64,000 bases of DNA from Mycolicibacterium thermoresistibile. Its GTDB lineage: Bacteria > Actinomycetota > Actinomycetes > Mycobacteriales > Mycobacteriaceae. The stretch is from the NCBI RefSeq assembly GCF_900187065.1, contig NZ_LT906483.1:2976001-3040000 (forward strand), written 5' to 3'. Positions 26,044 to 35,604 of this stretch are shown one piece after another; position 1 is the first letter of the stretch; each line of letters begins with the position of its first letter. The position numbers and the translations under genes are program-made. The notes beneath the pieces were generated by a model that was not told the DNA's origin, did no database searches, and saw only the letters and a list, made by a program, of their open reading frames with translations.

Positions 26044-26880
26044 TCACTGCAGCAGCCCGATGCACACGCCGACCGCGCCACCGCCGACGTGCACGCCCAG
26101 CACCGGCCCCATGTCCGACACCGTCAGCGATTCGATGTGCGGGAGTCGGCTGGTCAGTGCGGCGCCGACCGCGTCGGCGGCGTCGTGGTTGTCGACGTGG
26201 TGCACGGCCACCATCGCCCGCTGATCACCGATGGTCTCGGCCGCCTTGTCGATCAGGGCGGCGTGCGCCTTGGTGACCGTCCGGATGCGCTGGTCGAGCA
26301 CCAGCCGGCCGTCTTCGTCCAGCGACAGCAACGGTTTCAACGCCAATGCGGTGCCCAGCCAGGACGACGCCGCGCCGATCCGGCCGCTGCGACGCAGATT
26401 GTCCAGCCGGTGCACCACGATGAAGGCGTGACTGCGGGACACCGCGGCGCGGGCGGCCGCCTCCACGGCGTCGAGGTCGGCGCCGTCGGCGGCCGCCCTG
26501 GCCGCGGCGAGCGCGACGAAGCCGACACCCATTGCCGCGGATCGGGAGTTGACCACCCGCACGGCGGGACCGAACTCCCGGGCGGTCTGCACGGCGGAAC
26601 CGAAGGTGCCCGACAGCGCCGCCGAGATGTGCACCGCCACGACGCCGTCGCCGTCGCTGTCGGCCAGCGCGCTGCGATACGCCTCGCTCAGTTCGAGCGG
26701 GGTGGCGCCGGCCGTGGTGACATTCGGTCGGTTGTGGATGTCGTGCGGCACCGGATCGATTCCGTCCCGAAGATCGGTGCCGTCGACGAGCACATGCAAC
26801 GGCACCTGCCGGATCGCCCACCGGGAACGGACCTCGGCGGACAGCCGTGCCGAGGAGTCGGTGACCACCACGACCGCCAC
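26044..26880 (-). CDS. DegV family fatty acid-binding protein
   Basis: 278 aa; Rv2417c homologue. N-terminal VVVVTDSSARL, the HISAALSGTFGSA stretch and RVVNSRSAAMG are the fatty-acid carboxylate-binding elements of the family. GTG start 1 nt after the octT stop. Such proteins present fatty acids to kinases in Firmicutes; in mycobacteria the role is untested. The location beside octT, which uses octanoate, is suggestive. Confidence 0.88.
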   Translation of the reverse strand: MAVVVVTDSSARLSAEVRSRWAIRQVPLHVLVDGTDLRDGIDPVPHDIHNRPNVTTAGATPLELSEAYRSALADSDGDGVVAVHISAALSGTFGSAVQTAREFGPAVRVVNSRSAAMGVGFVALAAARAAADGADLDAVEAAARAAVSRSHAFIVVHRLDNLRRSGRIGAASSWLGTALALKPLLSLDEDGRLVLDQRIRTVTKAHAALIDKAAETIGDQRAMVAVHHVDNHDAADAVGAALTSRLPHIESLTVSDMGPVLGVHVGGGAVGVCIGLLQ

Positions 26881-26881
26881 G

Positions 26882-27631
26882 TCAGCGCTCCAGTCCGTCG
26901 GGCGGCACCCCCGCTTCGGCCAGTGCCTTGAGCATCAGATCGGCCACCGCCCGGTGCGCCTCGAAGTTCCAGTGGATACCGTCCGGATTCCCCCGGCCGC
27001 TCATGATGTGGTCCTCCACCGCCGCTTTGAAGTCCACCAATGCCACATCGTGCTCGTCGGCCCATCGGGTGATCGCCCGCGCGGTCGGCTCGCGCCCGTG
27101 GTGCGCCCGACCATAGGTGTCGGCGATGTGCACCGACGGCAGCGCCGCCACCACCGGGATCCCGGGCCGGTTGAAATCGATCGCGCCGCGGGTCATCTCG
27201 AGATACTGCACCGACACATGCGGGGGCAGCGCCGATCTCGCATACGGTGACAGCCGAGGCTGCAGCCAGCCGTAACCGTCGCGCACCCAGCGCCGCAGCC
27301 GCGGCGGGCGGACATAGCGGATCAACTCCCGCAGTGCCGTGGGCAGCGGTGAGGGCAGCGAATCCATGCCGCCGGTCGCGAAGATCACCGCACCGGCGCG
27401 GGGCAACGCCGCCCACGCCCTCGGGTCCTGGGTCGCCGCCCACCACACGTCGCGGGAGGTCCAGCCGATCCGCCCGATCAGCTCGACATCCCACCCCAGT
27501 TGCTGTGCAACGAGATTCGGCCAGATCCGGGGGTCATCGGCGGGCAGCCCGCCGGTGGGACCGTAGTACGCCAACGAGTCGGCGAACACCAGCAGGACGG
27601 GCGGCCGCCCGTCGCCACGGTCAGAGGACAT
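26882..27631 (-). CDS. octT: Diglucosylglycerate octanoyltransferase
   Basis: 249 aa SGNH-type acyltransferase; Rv2418c orthologue, which octanoylates early intermediates of methylglucose lipopolysaccharide. N-terminal block [17 protein letters not shown] contains the nucleophile serine; the C-terminal [13 protein letters not shown] contains the DxxH pair. Its start overlaps the gpgP end by 11 nt, so the two steps of the same pathway are coupled. Confidence 0.88.
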   Translation of the reverse strand: MSSDRGDGRPPVLLVFADSLAYYGPTGGLPADDPRIWPNLVAQQLGWDVELIGRIGWTSRDVWWAATQDPRAWAALPRAGAVIFATGGMDSLPSPLPTALRELIRYVRPPRLRRWVRDGYGWLQPRLSPYARSALPPHVSVQYLEMTRGAIDFNRPGIPVVAALPSVHIADTYGRAHHGREPTARAITRWADEHDVALVDFKAAVEDHIMSGRGNPDGIHWNFEAHRAVADLMLKALAEAGVPPDGLER

Positions 27632-28313
27632 CGCCGGCGACCTGTGCCGAAGCGTTCCACACGTCGAGCCGCCAGCGGATGCGGTCGAACACCGAACCGT
27701 CCGGATCGCCGCCGTCCGGATCGGCCGGACCGTGCCCGCTCAACTGCACCCAGCTGGCGTTGCCCATACCGCCCAGCGCCGGCCAGTTGTCCACCGGCAA
27801 CCCGAGCAGGGCCGCGGTCAACGCGGCGATCAGACCGCCGTGCGCCACCAGAACCACCGGGCGGTCCTGACCGTCGGCGCCCCAGTCTCGGTGTTCGGCA
27901 ACCAGCTCGGCGACCAGGGGCAGGCTGCGGGCCGCGACGTCGACGCGGCTCTCGCCGCCGTGCGGCGCCCACCGGGCATCGTCGCGCCAGGCCAGCCGCG
28001 CCCCGGGGGCCGCCGCATCGACCTCCAGATGGGTCAAACCCTGCCATTCTCCGAGATGGGTTTCCCGCAGCCGCGGGTCGACCTGCACCGGCAACCCGGA
28101 ACGGTCCCCCAGTTCCACCGCGGTGTCGAACGCGCGCCGCAGATCCGACGACACGATCGCCAGCGGTTGACGTTTGGACAGCACCTCGGCGACCGCGACG
28201 GCCTGCGCCCGGCCCAGATCGCTGAGGTCGGTGTCGAGCTGCCCCTGCATCCGGCTGCCCGCGTTGTACTCGGTCTGCCCGTGCCGCAGCATCACCAGTT
28301 TGCGTACCCGCAT
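27621..28313 (-). CDS. gpgP: Glucosyl-3-phosphoglycerate phosphatase
   Basis: 230 aa histidine phosphatase; Rv2419c orthologue. Removes phosphate from glucosyl-3-phosphoglycerate to give glucosylglycerate, the primer of methylglucose lipopolysaccharides. The catalytic motif is [10 protein letters not shown] with His11; the second histidine is in VLVAHGGL. The start ATG overlaps the rsfS stop by one base (TGATG). Confidence 0.9.
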   Translation of the reverse strand: MRVRKLVMLRHGQTEYNAGSRMQGQLDTDLSDLGRAQAVAVAEVLSKRQPLAIVSSDLRRAFDTAVELGDRSGLPVQVDPRLRETHLGEWQGLTHLEVDAAAPGARLAWRDDARWAPHGGESRVDVAARSLPLVAELVAEHRDWGADGQDRPVVLVAHGGLIAALTAALLGLPVDNWPALGGMGNASWVQLSGHGPADPDGGDPDGSVFDRIRWRLDVWNASAQVAGDVL

Positions 28314-28708
28314 CACGCGCCATCCCGATCGGCGGGGTCGACATCGGCGGGGTCCAGATCGACCGGGACGGTGGGGCAGTCCCGCCACAGCCGGTCGAGG
28401 GCATAGAACTCGCGCTCGTCCTGATGCTGGATGTGCACCACGACGTCGATGTAGTCCAGCAGTGTCCAGCGACCTTCGCGGGTGCCTTCCCGGCGGGCCG
28501 GTTTGTAGCCCGCGCGCCGCATCTTCTCCTCCACCTCGTCGACGATCGCGTTGACCTGACGCTCGTTGGAGGCCGACGCGATGACGAAGCAGTCGGTGAT
28601 GACCAACTGCCCCGACACATCGATCACCACCACGTCTTCGGCGAGTTTGGCCGCAGCCGCACGGGCCGCCACCGTCGCCATCTCGATGGCTTCCTTGGAC
28701 GCCGTCAC
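28313..28708 (-). CDS. rsfS: Ribosomal silencing factor RsfS
   Basis: 131 aa; binds L14 and blocks subunit joining in starved cells. The conserved core is [21 protein letters not shown] followed by [24 protein letters not shown]. The GTG start overlaps the nadD stop (GTGA), 4 nt after AGGAG. An acidic DP-rich C-terminal tail ([14 protein letters not shown]) extends beyond the usual domain. Confidence 0.93.
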   Translation of the reverse strand: MTASKEAIEMATVAARAAAAKLAEDVVVIDVSGQLVITDCFVIASASNERQVNAIVDEVEEKMRRAGYKPARREGTREGRWTLLDYIDVVVHIQHQDEREFYALDRLWRDCPTVPVDLDPADVDPADRDGA

Positions 28709-29379
28709 TGATCTCCTTGGCTCTTCGCGCACGCGCGCTTCGCTGATGGTTGTGGGACGACCCGGTCCGGGTTCTGATACAGCTTGCGTTTGGCCACGTA
28801 CTGCACCACCCCGTCGGGCACCAGATACCAGATCGGCCGCCCGGCCGCGGCCCGCGCCCGGCAGTCACTGGACGAGATCGCCAGCGCCGGCACCTCGACC
28901 AGGGTCAGCGCGTCGGCGGGCTTCTCCTTCAACGCGCCGAGGATGTGCTCCCCGTCCAGTTCGTACCCCGGCCGGCTCACCCCGACGAACCGGGCCAGCG
29001 AGAACATCTCCTCCCAGTCCTGCCAGGACAGGATCGATGCCAGCGCATCGGCGCCGGTGATGAAGTACAACTCGGCGTCGGGGTGCATGGTCTTGAGGTC
29101 GCGCAGCGTGTCCCGGGTGTAGGTGGGTCCCGGACGGTCGATGTCGACCCGGCTCACCCCGAAGCGGGGGTTGGACGCCGTCGCGATGACCGTCATCAGA
29201 TAGCGGTCTTCGGCGGCGGTGACCTCGCGGTGCTTCTGCCAGGGCTGACCGGTCGGCACGAACAGCACCTCGTCGAGATCGAACAGATCGGCGACCTCAC
29301 TGGCAGCGACCAAGTGACCGTGATGGATGGGATCGAACGTCCCACCCATCACACCGAGTCTCCGGGTCCGCGATTGCAC
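28705..29379 (-). CDS. nadD: Nicotinate-nucleotide adenylyltransferase
   Basis: 224 aa. Makes deamido-NAD from nicotinate mononucleotide and ATP. Nucleotide-binding [12 protein letters not shown] near the N terminus and the C-terminal ISSSDCRAR form the active site. GTG start. First gene of a five-gene overlapping operon (nadD-rsfS-gpgP-octT-degV). A basic tail ([15 protein letters not shown]) of about 20 residues follows the domain. Confidence 0.93.
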   Translation of the reverse strand: MQSRTRRLGVMGGTFDPIHHGHLVAASEVADLFDLDEVLFVPTGQPWQKHREVTAAEDRYLMTVIATASNPRFGVSRVDIDRPGPTYTRDTLRDLKTMHPDAELYFITGADALASILSWQDWEEMFSLARFVGVSRPGYELDGEHILGALKEKPADALTLVEVPALAISSSDCRARAAAGRPIWYLVPDGVVQYVAKRKLYQNPDRVVPQPSAKRACAKSQGDQ

Positions 29380-29421
29380 AAATATCGAGCTTACGGTAGG
29401 CCTGCGCCGGGACGGCCGGGG

Positions 29422-30864
29422 TCAGACCGGCAGCAGCTGATCGATGACCGCGGCCAGCTGTTTGGCAGACCGGCATTCGTGCATGGTGATGACCTCGGAG
29501 TATCTCGGCACCGCGGAGTCGCCGCTGCCCCACAGGTGCCGCGGTTCGGGGTTGAGCCAGTGCGCGTGCCGGCTGGCGTCGACCATCCGTTCCAGCAGCT
29601 CCAATTCCGGATTGCGGTAGTTGTTGCGGCCGTCACCGAGGATCAGCAGCGAGCTGCGCGGCGACAGCGCGTTGGGGTACTTGTCCAGAAAGGACACGAA
29701 CGCGTGGCCGTAGTCGGAGTGCCCGTCGCGGGTGAACACCTCGGCTTCGCGGGTGATGCGCTGCACCGCCACGGCCAGATCGGCGTCGGGTCCGAACAGG
29801 TCGGTGACCTCGTCGGTGGTGTCGATGAAGGCGAAGACCCGGACCCGGCTGAACTGTTGGCGCAGCGCGTGCACCAGCATCAGGGTGAAGTGGCTGAACC
29901 CGGCCACCGAACCCGACACATCGCACAGCACCGCCAGTTCCGGCCGGGCCGGATGCGGTTTCTTCAGCACCAGGTCGATCGGGACCCCGCCGGTCGACAT
30001 CGATCTGCGTAATGTCTTGCGCAGATCGATCTCACCGGCGCGGGCGCGGCGGCGGCGCGCGGCCAGCCGGGTGGCCAGCATCCGGGCCAGCGGCGCCACC
30101 ACCCGCTGCATCTGGCGCAGTTGTTCACCGGAGGCACGCAGGAATTCGACGTTCTCCGCCAGCTGCGGCACCCCGTACATCTGGACGTGTTCCCGGCCGA
30201 GCTGTTCGGCGGTGCGCCGCTTCGTCTCCGCCTCCACCATCTGCTTCAGCTGCAGGATTCGCTGCGCGGCAATGGCTTTGGCGATCTGCTCCTGACTCGG
30301 TGTGGGTTCGTCGCCGTACGGTGCGAGCAGCCCGGCAAGCAGCCGGCCCTCCAGGTCGTCCAGGGCCATCGCCTTGAGCGCCTGATATGACGAGTACGAC
30401 GGTCCGCGGCTGGAGTTGTACCGGCCGTAGGCCTCGACGATCTTGGCGATCATCATGGCCAGCCGTTCGTCGAGATTCGCGAGTTCCTCGTTGTCGGCGA
30501 GCAGATCGAGCAGCGCGGCACGCATCGCCTCGATGTCCTCGGCCGGCAACCCGGGGTCGTCGGTGGGCTCGCCGTCCTCGTCGAGCACGGTGCGCGCCCC
30601 CAGCGCCGCAGGGAAGTACAGGTCGAACAGCGCGTCGTAGGTGTCGCGGTGATCGGGCCGGCGCAGCACCGCGCAGGCGATGCCCTCCCGCAACACCTCC
30701 CGGTCGCCCAGCCCGAGCACCGATACCACCCGGCCGGCGTCCACCGTCTCCGACGGCCCGACGTAAATCCCCTGTGCCCGCAGGGCTTCGATGAACTCCA
30801 CCAGATGGCCGGGGATGCCGTGCGGCGCCAGCGGCTGCGGTGGGCGGGTGCGGCGGACAGCCAT
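29422..30864 (-). CDS. VWA-domain protein, CoxE-like (Rv2425c homologue)
   Basis: 480 aa. A helical N-terminal half and a C-terminal von Willebrand A domain with the metal-coordinating DVSGS near residue 315. Proteins of this kind pair with MoxR AAA+ ATPases as metal-insertion or remodelling chaperones; the ATPase is the next gene upstream, 8 nt away. The client is unknown. Confidence 0.85.
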   Translation of the reverse strand: MAVRRTRPPQPLAPHGIPGHLVEFIEALRAQGIYVGPSETVDAGRVVSVLGLGDREVLREGIACAVLRRPDHRDTYDALFDLYFPAALGARTVLDEDGEPTDDPGLPAEDIEAMRAALLDLLADNEELANLDERLAMMIAKIVEAYGRYNSSRGPSYSSYQALKAMALDDLEGRLLAGLLAPYGDEPTPSQEQIAKAIAAQRILQLKQMVEAETKRRTAEQLGREHVQMYGVPQLAENVEFLRASGEQLRQMQRVVAPLARMLATRLAARRRRARAGEIDLRKTLRRSMSTGGVPIDLVLKKPHPARPELAVLCDVSGSVAGFSHFTLMLVHALRQQFSRVRVFAFIDTTDEVTDLFGPDADLAVAVQRITREAEVFTRDGHSDYGHAFVSFLDKYPNALSPRSSLLILGDGRNNYRNPELELLERMVDASRHAHWLNPEPRHLWGSGDSAVPRYSEVITMHECRSAKQLAAVIDQLLPV

Positions 30865-30872
30865 CGCGATCC

Positions 30873-31763
30873 CTAGTTCAGCTTCAGTTCGCTGATCGCG
30901 CGCTGCTGGTCGGACTGATGTTTGAGCACCACCCCCAGGGTGGCGGCGATCATCTCGTCGTCGATGGTGTCCATGCCCAGCGCCAGCACGGTGCGGGCCC
31001 AGTCGATCGTCTCGGCGACCGAGGGCAGTTTCTTGAGTTGCATACCGCGCAACACCCCGACGATGCGCACCAGTTCCGATGCGATCCGCTCCGGGAGCTC
31101 CGGCACCCGGGACAGCAGGATGCGCCGCTCCAGATCCGGATCGGGGAAGTCGATGTGCAGGAACAGGCAGCGGCGCTTCAGCGCCTCGGACAACTCCCGG
31201 GTGGCGTTGGAGGTGAGCACGACGAACGGGATGCGCTCGGCGGTGATGGTGCCCAGTTCCGGCACGGTCACCGCGAAATCGGAGAGCACCTCCAGCAGCA
31301 GACCCTCGATCTCGATGTCGGCCTTGTCGGTCTCGTCGATCAGCAGCACCGTCGGCTCGGTGCGCCGGATCGCGGTCAGCAGCGGCCGGGACAGCAGGAA
31401 TTCCTCACTGAACACATCGTCTTTGGTGCGTTCCCAGGCTTCGCCGCCCGCACCCGCGTTTCCGGCCTGGATTCGCAGGATCTGCTTGGCGTGGTTCCAC
31501 TCGTACAACGCACGGGCCTCGTCGACGCCCTCATAGCACTGCAACCGGACCAGTTCCGAACCGGTGGCCTGCGCCACCGCCCGGGCCAGTTCGGTCTTGC
31601 CCACCCCTGCGGGTCCTTCCACCAGCAGCGGCTTGCCGAGCCGATCGGCGAGGTAGACCGCGGTCGCGGTCGCGGTGTCGGGCAGATAGCCGGTCTCGGC
31701 GAGTCGCCGGGACACATCGTCGATGTCGGCGAACAGCGGCGCCGAGCGGGCAGGAAGGCTCAC
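30873..31763 (-). CDS. MoxR-family AAA+ ATPase (Rv2426c homologue)
   Basis: 296 aa. Walker A GPAGVGKTEL near residue 50, Walker B VLLIDETDKAD, sensor TSNATRELSEALKRRC. Forms a chaperone pair with the downstream VWA protein. GTG start, 19 nt after the proA stop, so proA, moxR and vwa are probably cotranscribed. Confidence 0.9.
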   Translation of the reverse strand: MSLPARSAPLFADIDDVSRRLAETGYLPDTATATAVYLADRLGKPLLVEGPAGVGKTELARAVAQATGSELVRLQCYEGVDEARALYEWNHAKQILRIQAGNAGAGGEAWERTKDDVFSEEFLLSRPLLTAIRRTEPTVLLIDETDKADIEIEGLLLEVLSDFAVTVPELGTITAERIPFVVLTSNATRELSEALKRRCLFLHIDFPDPDLERRILLSRVPELPERIASELVRIVGVLRGMQLKKLPSVAETIDWARTVLALGMDTIDDEMIAATLGVVLKHQSDQQRAISELKLN

Positions 31764-31782
31764 GGATATCTTCTCCTGTGGG

Positions 31783-33030
31783 TCAGGCCGGACGGGTGTG
31801 GCCGTGCCCCCACACGATCCACTTGGTGGACGTCAGCTCGGGCAGCCCCATCGGGCCCCGGGCGTGCAATTTCTGGGTGGAGATACCGATTTCGGCACCG
31901 AACCCGAACTGCTCACCGTCGGTGAAGGCGGTGGAGGCGTTGACCATCACCGCGGCGGCGTCGACCTCGTCGCTGAACTTCTGGGCCGCCGCCAGATCGG
32001 TGGTGACGATCGCTTCGGTGTGGCCGGTCCCGTACTCGTTGATGTGCTCGATCGCCGCGTCCAGGCCGTCGACCACGACCAGCGCGATGTCCATCGACAG
32101 GAACTCGGCCCGCAGGTCCTCCTCGGACGGGTCACGGCGCACGACGACACCGGCCTGCTCCAGCGCCCCGACCAGCCGCGGCAGCGCCTCATCGGCGATT
32201 CCGGCGTCGATCAGCAGCGACTCAGCGGAGTTGCAGACGCTGGGCCGGCGGGTCTTCGAGTTCAGCACGATCCGCTCAGCGATGTCGAGGTCGGCGGCGG
32301 AGTGGACGTAGACGTGGCAGTTTCCGGTGCCGGTCTCGATCGTCGGCACCTGCGCGTCACGCACCACCGCCTCGATCAACCCGGCGCCACCCCGCGGGAT
32401 CACCACGTCGACCAGGCCGCGGGCCTGGATCAGATGCGTCACACTGGCCCGGTCGTCGCTGGGCAGCAGCTGCACCGCGTCGGGGTCGAGCTGTTGTTCG
32501 GTCAACGACGCCCGCAGCACCTCCACCAGCGCCGCGTTGGATCGCGCCGCCGACGAGCTGCCGCGCAGCAGCACCGCATTGCCGGACTTCAGCGTCAACC
32601 CGAAGGCGTCGACGGTGACGTTGGGCCGTCCCTCGTAGACGATGCCGACCACGCCGAGCGGCACCCGCTGTTGACGGAGTTGCAGACCGTTGGGCAGGGT
32701 GCGGCCGCGCAGCACCTCCCCGACCGGGTCGGGCAGGCCGGCGACCTGGCGCAGTCCGGCGGCGATACCGTCGATGCGCTGCGGATTCAGCGCGAGCCGG
32801 TCCAGCATCGCCTCCGGTGTGCCGGCGGCCCGGGCGGTCTCGAGATCTTCGGCGTTGGCGGCCAGGATGGCGTCCGCGCCGGCGAGGATCGCGTCGGCGG
32901 CGGCGTGCAGGGCTTGATTCTTGACCGTGGTGCCTAGCGTCGCCAGACCACGCGAGGCGCCACGCGCACGACGGGCCGCGTCGTGCACCTGTTGACGCAG
33001 CCCGGGCACCGAGGGGGCTTCCACACTCAT
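31783..33030 (-). CDS. proA: Gamma-glutamyl phosphate reductase
   Basis: 415 aa. Second step of proline synthesis. The catalytic cysteine is in [10 protein letters not shown] near residue 265; cofactor-binding [14 protein letters not shown] precedes it. Its partner proB lies 6 kb away behind obg, not beside it. Confidence 0.95.
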   Translation of the reverse strand: MSVEAPSVPGLRQQVHDAARRARGASRGLATLGTTVKNQALHAAADAILAGADAILAANAEDLETARAAGTPEAMLDRLALNPQRIDGIAAGLRQVAGLPDPVGEVLRGRTLPNGLQLRQQRVPLGVVGIVYEGRPNVTVDAFGLTLKSGNAVLLRGSSSAARSNAALVEVLRASLTEQQLDPDAVQLLPSDDRASVTHLIQARGLVDVVIPRGGAGLIEAVVRDAQVPTIETGTGNCHVYVHSAADLDIAERIVLNSKTRRPSVCNSAESLLIDAGIADEALPRLVGALEQAGVVVRRDPSEEDLRAEFLSMDIALVVVDGLDAAIEHINEYGTGHTEAIVTTDLAAAQKFSDEVDAAAVMVNASTAFTDGEQFGFGAEIGISTQKLHARGPMGLPELTSTKWIVWGHGHTRPA

Positions 33031-33074
33031 CTGACCAGGATATCGGTTGTTATGTCATGACGAATGGCGCGGGT

Positions 33075-33123
33075 GCGCGGGCGGGCGCCCGACCGGCCGG
33101 GCGCGGGCGGGCGCCCGACCGGC
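33075..33123. repeat. 23-bp direct repeat before the ribokinase-like gene
   Basis: Two identical 23-mers (33075-33097 and 33101-33123) with a 3-nt spacer, period 26 bp; the core includes GGGCGCCC, itself a palindrome. It lies between proA and the divergent sugar kinase, upstream of the likely start at 33171. It may be a recent duplication or a regulatory tandem site. Confidence 0.8.
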
Positions 33124-33170
33124 GTGCGGCGGGTTGTGCTGGTGCGGTGCGCTCCCTAACGTCCGACATC

Positions 33171-34076
33171 GTGGCGGCCCGGGTCTGTGTGGTGGGAAGT
33201 GTCAACCTCGATCTGACGTTCAACGTCGATGCGCTGCCCGAGCGTGGCGAGACGGTGCTGGCCCACTCGATGTCCTCGGCGCCCGGCGGCAAGGGCGGCA
33301 ACCAGGCCGTCGCGGCCGCCCGGGCGGGGGCCGACGTCGAGCTCATCGCGGCACTCGGTGACGACGCTGCCGGTGAACGGCTCCGCAGCCATCTGCGCGA
33401 CAACGGGGTGGGCCTCGACGGGGTCACGACGGTGGCCGGGCCGAGCGGCTCGGCGGTGATCGTGGTCGACTCCGACGCCGAGAACACCATCGTCGTGGCT
33501 CCCGGGGCGAACGCGGCGCTGACCATCGACGCCGAGGGTGACGGCGCCGACGACAGCGCCTCGGCCGGCGCGATCATCGCCGCCAGTGACGTGGTGCTGA
33601 TGCAGCTGGAGATCCCGGCGGCCACCGCGGTGGCGGCGGCGCGCCGGGCGCGCGCCGCCGGCGCGGTCGTCATCGTCAACGCGTCGCCGGCGGGGGCGCC
33701 GTCCGCCGAGTTGCAGACGCTGGCCGGGCTCACCGACGTCGTGGTGGTCAACGAAACCGAAGCGCGGCAGTGGCGTTGGCCGGTGCCGCATCTGGTGGTC
33801 ACCCGCGGCGCGGCCGGGGCCCGCTACCAGGGCATCGCCGGGGCCTTCGACGTGCCCGCACCGGAGGTCGCGGCGGTGGACAGCACCGGCGCCGGCGATG
33901 TGTTCGCCGGGGTGCTGGCCGCCGAGTGGCACACCGGACCGCAGCGGGCGGTGCGGCGGGCGTGTGCGGCGGGCGCGCTGGCGACACTGATTCCCGGCGC
34001 CGGCGATTGCGCCCCTTACAGTAAGGCCATCGATGGCGCCATCAGAGGCGACGTGGAGAGGCTAGGAGATCCATGA
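33171..34076 (+). CDS. rbsK: PfkB-family carbohydrate kinase, ribokinase-like
   Basis: 301 aa; Rv2436 homologue. Opens with VCVVGSVNLDLTFNVDALPERGETV and APGGKGGNQAVAAARAG, the ribokinase sugar-binding signature, and ends with DSTGAGDVFAGVLA carrying the catalytic Asp and anion hole. GTG 33171 fits the family N terminus, with TAACGT 8 nt upstream suggesting leaderless transcription. Its stop overlaps the next ATG (ATGA). Confidence 0.85.
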   Translation: MAARVCVVGSVNLDLTFNVDALPERGETVLAHSMSSAPGGKGGNQAVAAARAGADVELIAALGDDAAGERLRSHLRDNGVGLDGVTTVAGPSGSAVIVVDSDAENTIVVAPGANAALTIDAEGDGADDSASAGAIIAASDVVLMQLEIPAATAVAAARRARAAGAVVIVNASPAGAPSAELQTLAGLTDVVVVNETEARQWRWPVPHLVVTRGAAGARYQGIAGAFDVPAPEVAAVDSTGAGDVFAGVLAAEWHTGPQRAVRRACAAGALATLIPGAGDCAPYSKAIDGAIRGDVERLGDP

Positions 34077-34903
34077 CGAGCACACCGACACCGGACGCAC
34101 CCCGCCCGCCCCAAGGTGACTGGCTGGGCACGAAGTTCCTGCGGTTCGACCGGGAGGGCCCGTTCGGGATCTGCACACTGGACCGCCCGGAGGCGCGCAA
34201 TGCGATGACGCCGGCAATGTACTTCGGCATCAAGTACGCGGTCAACCACGTCGGCTCGGATCCGGATCTCGCCGGGCTGCTGATCACCGGCACCGGGGAC
34301 GTGTTCAGCCCCGGCGGCGACATGGGCGGCGGCGGTGAGGACAACTGGCTGACGTTCGGATCCGCGCTCGGGATGGACGCACTGCCGTTCGACACCCTGC
34401 GGCAGTCCGCCAAACCGGTGGTCGCCGCGGTCAACGGGTTGTGTCAGGGCGGCGGACTGCAGATCGCGTTGTGCGCCGACATGGCGGTGGTCAGCGACCG
34501 CGCCACCTTCCGGGTGCCGGAGCTGTACCGCGGGATCGCCGACACCTACTACAGCCACATGCTGGCCCGGTTGATCGGCCCGGTGCGCACCCGCGATCTG
34601 ATGTTCACCGGCCGCACCCTGTCGGCTCAGGAGGCGCTGGACTGGGGGCTGGTCGCGCGGGTCGTACCGCACGACGAGCTGCAGGACGCCGCCCGCGAGG
34701 TGCTGGCCCAGTGCTGCCGCACCGCCCCCAGGGCGCGGGCCGTCGTCAAGTCGAGCCTGGACAACTACATCGGGCTGTACGACCGCATCGGGATGCAGTC
34801 CAGCCTGGGCGCACCGGAGTCGATCGAGGGGTTTTTGGCGTTCAAGGAACGCCGCTCGCCCGACTGGGTGCACCCGGACCTGCGCATCGACGGCCGGCTG
34901 TAG
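34073..34903 (+). CDS. Enoyl-CoA hydratase/isomerase
   Basis: 276 aa crotonase-fold protein. Acyl-CoA binding TLDRPEARNAM and oxyanion-hole segments GDVFSPGGDM and GLCQGGGLQIAL are present. Active-site glutamates of true hydratases are not obvious at the usual places, so isomerase or hydrolase activity is possible. Translationally coupled to the sugar kinase by an ATGA overlap, which is metabolically unexpected. Confidence 0.82.
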   Translation: MTSTPTPDAPRPPQGDWLGTKFLRFDREGPFGICTLDRPEARNAMTPAMYFGIKYAVNHVGSDPDLAGLLITGTGDVFSPGGDMGGGGEDNWLTFGSALGMDALPFDTLRQSAKPVVAAVNGLCQGGGLQIALCADMAVVSDRATFRVPELYRGIADTYYSHMLARLIGPVRTRDLMFTGRTLSAQEALDWGLVARVVPHDELQDAAREVLAQCCRTAPRARAVVKSSLDNYIGLYDRIGMQSSLGAPESIEGFLAFKERRSPDWVHPDLRIDGRL

Positions 34904-34945
34904 TCACCCCCGAGTCACCCCCGCACGGCGATACAGCCTTACCTG

Positions 34946-34967
34946 AATACACGATTGGATGTATTGT
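34946..34967 (+). promoter_or_regulatory. Dyad operator over the -10 of the membrane methyltransferase gene
   Basis: AATACA (34946-34951), 8 nt, TGTATT (34960-34965) is a perfect inverted repeat. It overlaps the putative -10 TATTGT (34962-34967), which ends 6 nt before the ATG at 34974. The geometry fits a dimeric repressor of TetR, MarR or similar type; no such regulator gene is nearby. Confidence 0.5.
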
Positions 34968-34973
34968 CGCGGT

Positions 34974-35600
34974 ATGCGCACGATGTGGCCGGCGACGGCC
35001 CTGGTCCTCTTCACAGTGTTCGCGCTGCTGGGATTCGGTTGGCGCAGTTGGGTCCAATACCGCCGCACCGGTTCGACCGGTTTCCGGGGACTCAGCGGTC
35101 GGTTCGGTTCCGCGGAGTGGTTCGCCGGTGTGGGCTTTGTCGCGGCACTGGCGACGGCGGTGCTGGCGCCGATGCTGCAAGAGGTCGGTGTGGTGACGCC
35201 GCTGACCGACGCCGGGTGGCTGCACGGAGTCGGGGTCGTACTGGCTGTGGCCGGTATCGCGGCGACGGTCTATGCCCAGATCGATATGGGCGAGTCGTGG
35301 CGGATCGGTGTCGATCAGACCGAAACGACGACACTGGTTCGCGGCGGGGTCTTCGGCCTGGTGCGCAACCCGATCTTCACCGCGATGCTGATCTTCGGCT
35401 CGGGCGTCGCTCTGGTGACGCCCAATGTCATCGCCGTCCTCGGATTCGCACTGCTGCTCGGCTCCATCCAACTGCAGGTTCGGGTGGTCGAGGAGCCCTA
35501 TCTGGCAGCGGTGCACGGCGCCGAATACCGCGAATACCTCGCCGAGGTGGGCAGATTCGTCCCTCGCGTGGGCCGAAGACGCACCGACAGCGGGGGGTGA
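34974..35600 (+). CDS. Isoprenylcysteine carboxyl methyltransferase-like membrane protein
   Basis: 208 aa; Rv2437 homologue. Four or five membrane segments, then the conserved C-terminal SAM-binding region GVFGLVRNPIFTAMLIFGSG and VVEEPYLAAVHGAEYREY typical of the ICMT/PEMT family. The substrate in bacteria is unknown. ATG 34974 is favoured over ATG 34959 because the -10 element overlaps the latter. Confidence 0.8.
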   Translation: MRTMWPATALVLFTVFALLGFGWRSWVQYRRTGSTGFRGLSGRFGSAEWFAGVGFVAALATAVLAPMLQEVGVVTPLTDAGWLHGVGVVLAVAGIAATVYAQIDMGESWRIGVDQTETTTLVRGGVFGLVRNPIFTAMLIFGSGVALVTPNVIAVLGFALLLGSIQLQVRVVEEPYLAAVHGAEYREYLAEVGRFVPRVGRRRTDSGG

Positions 35601-35604
35601 CCCC

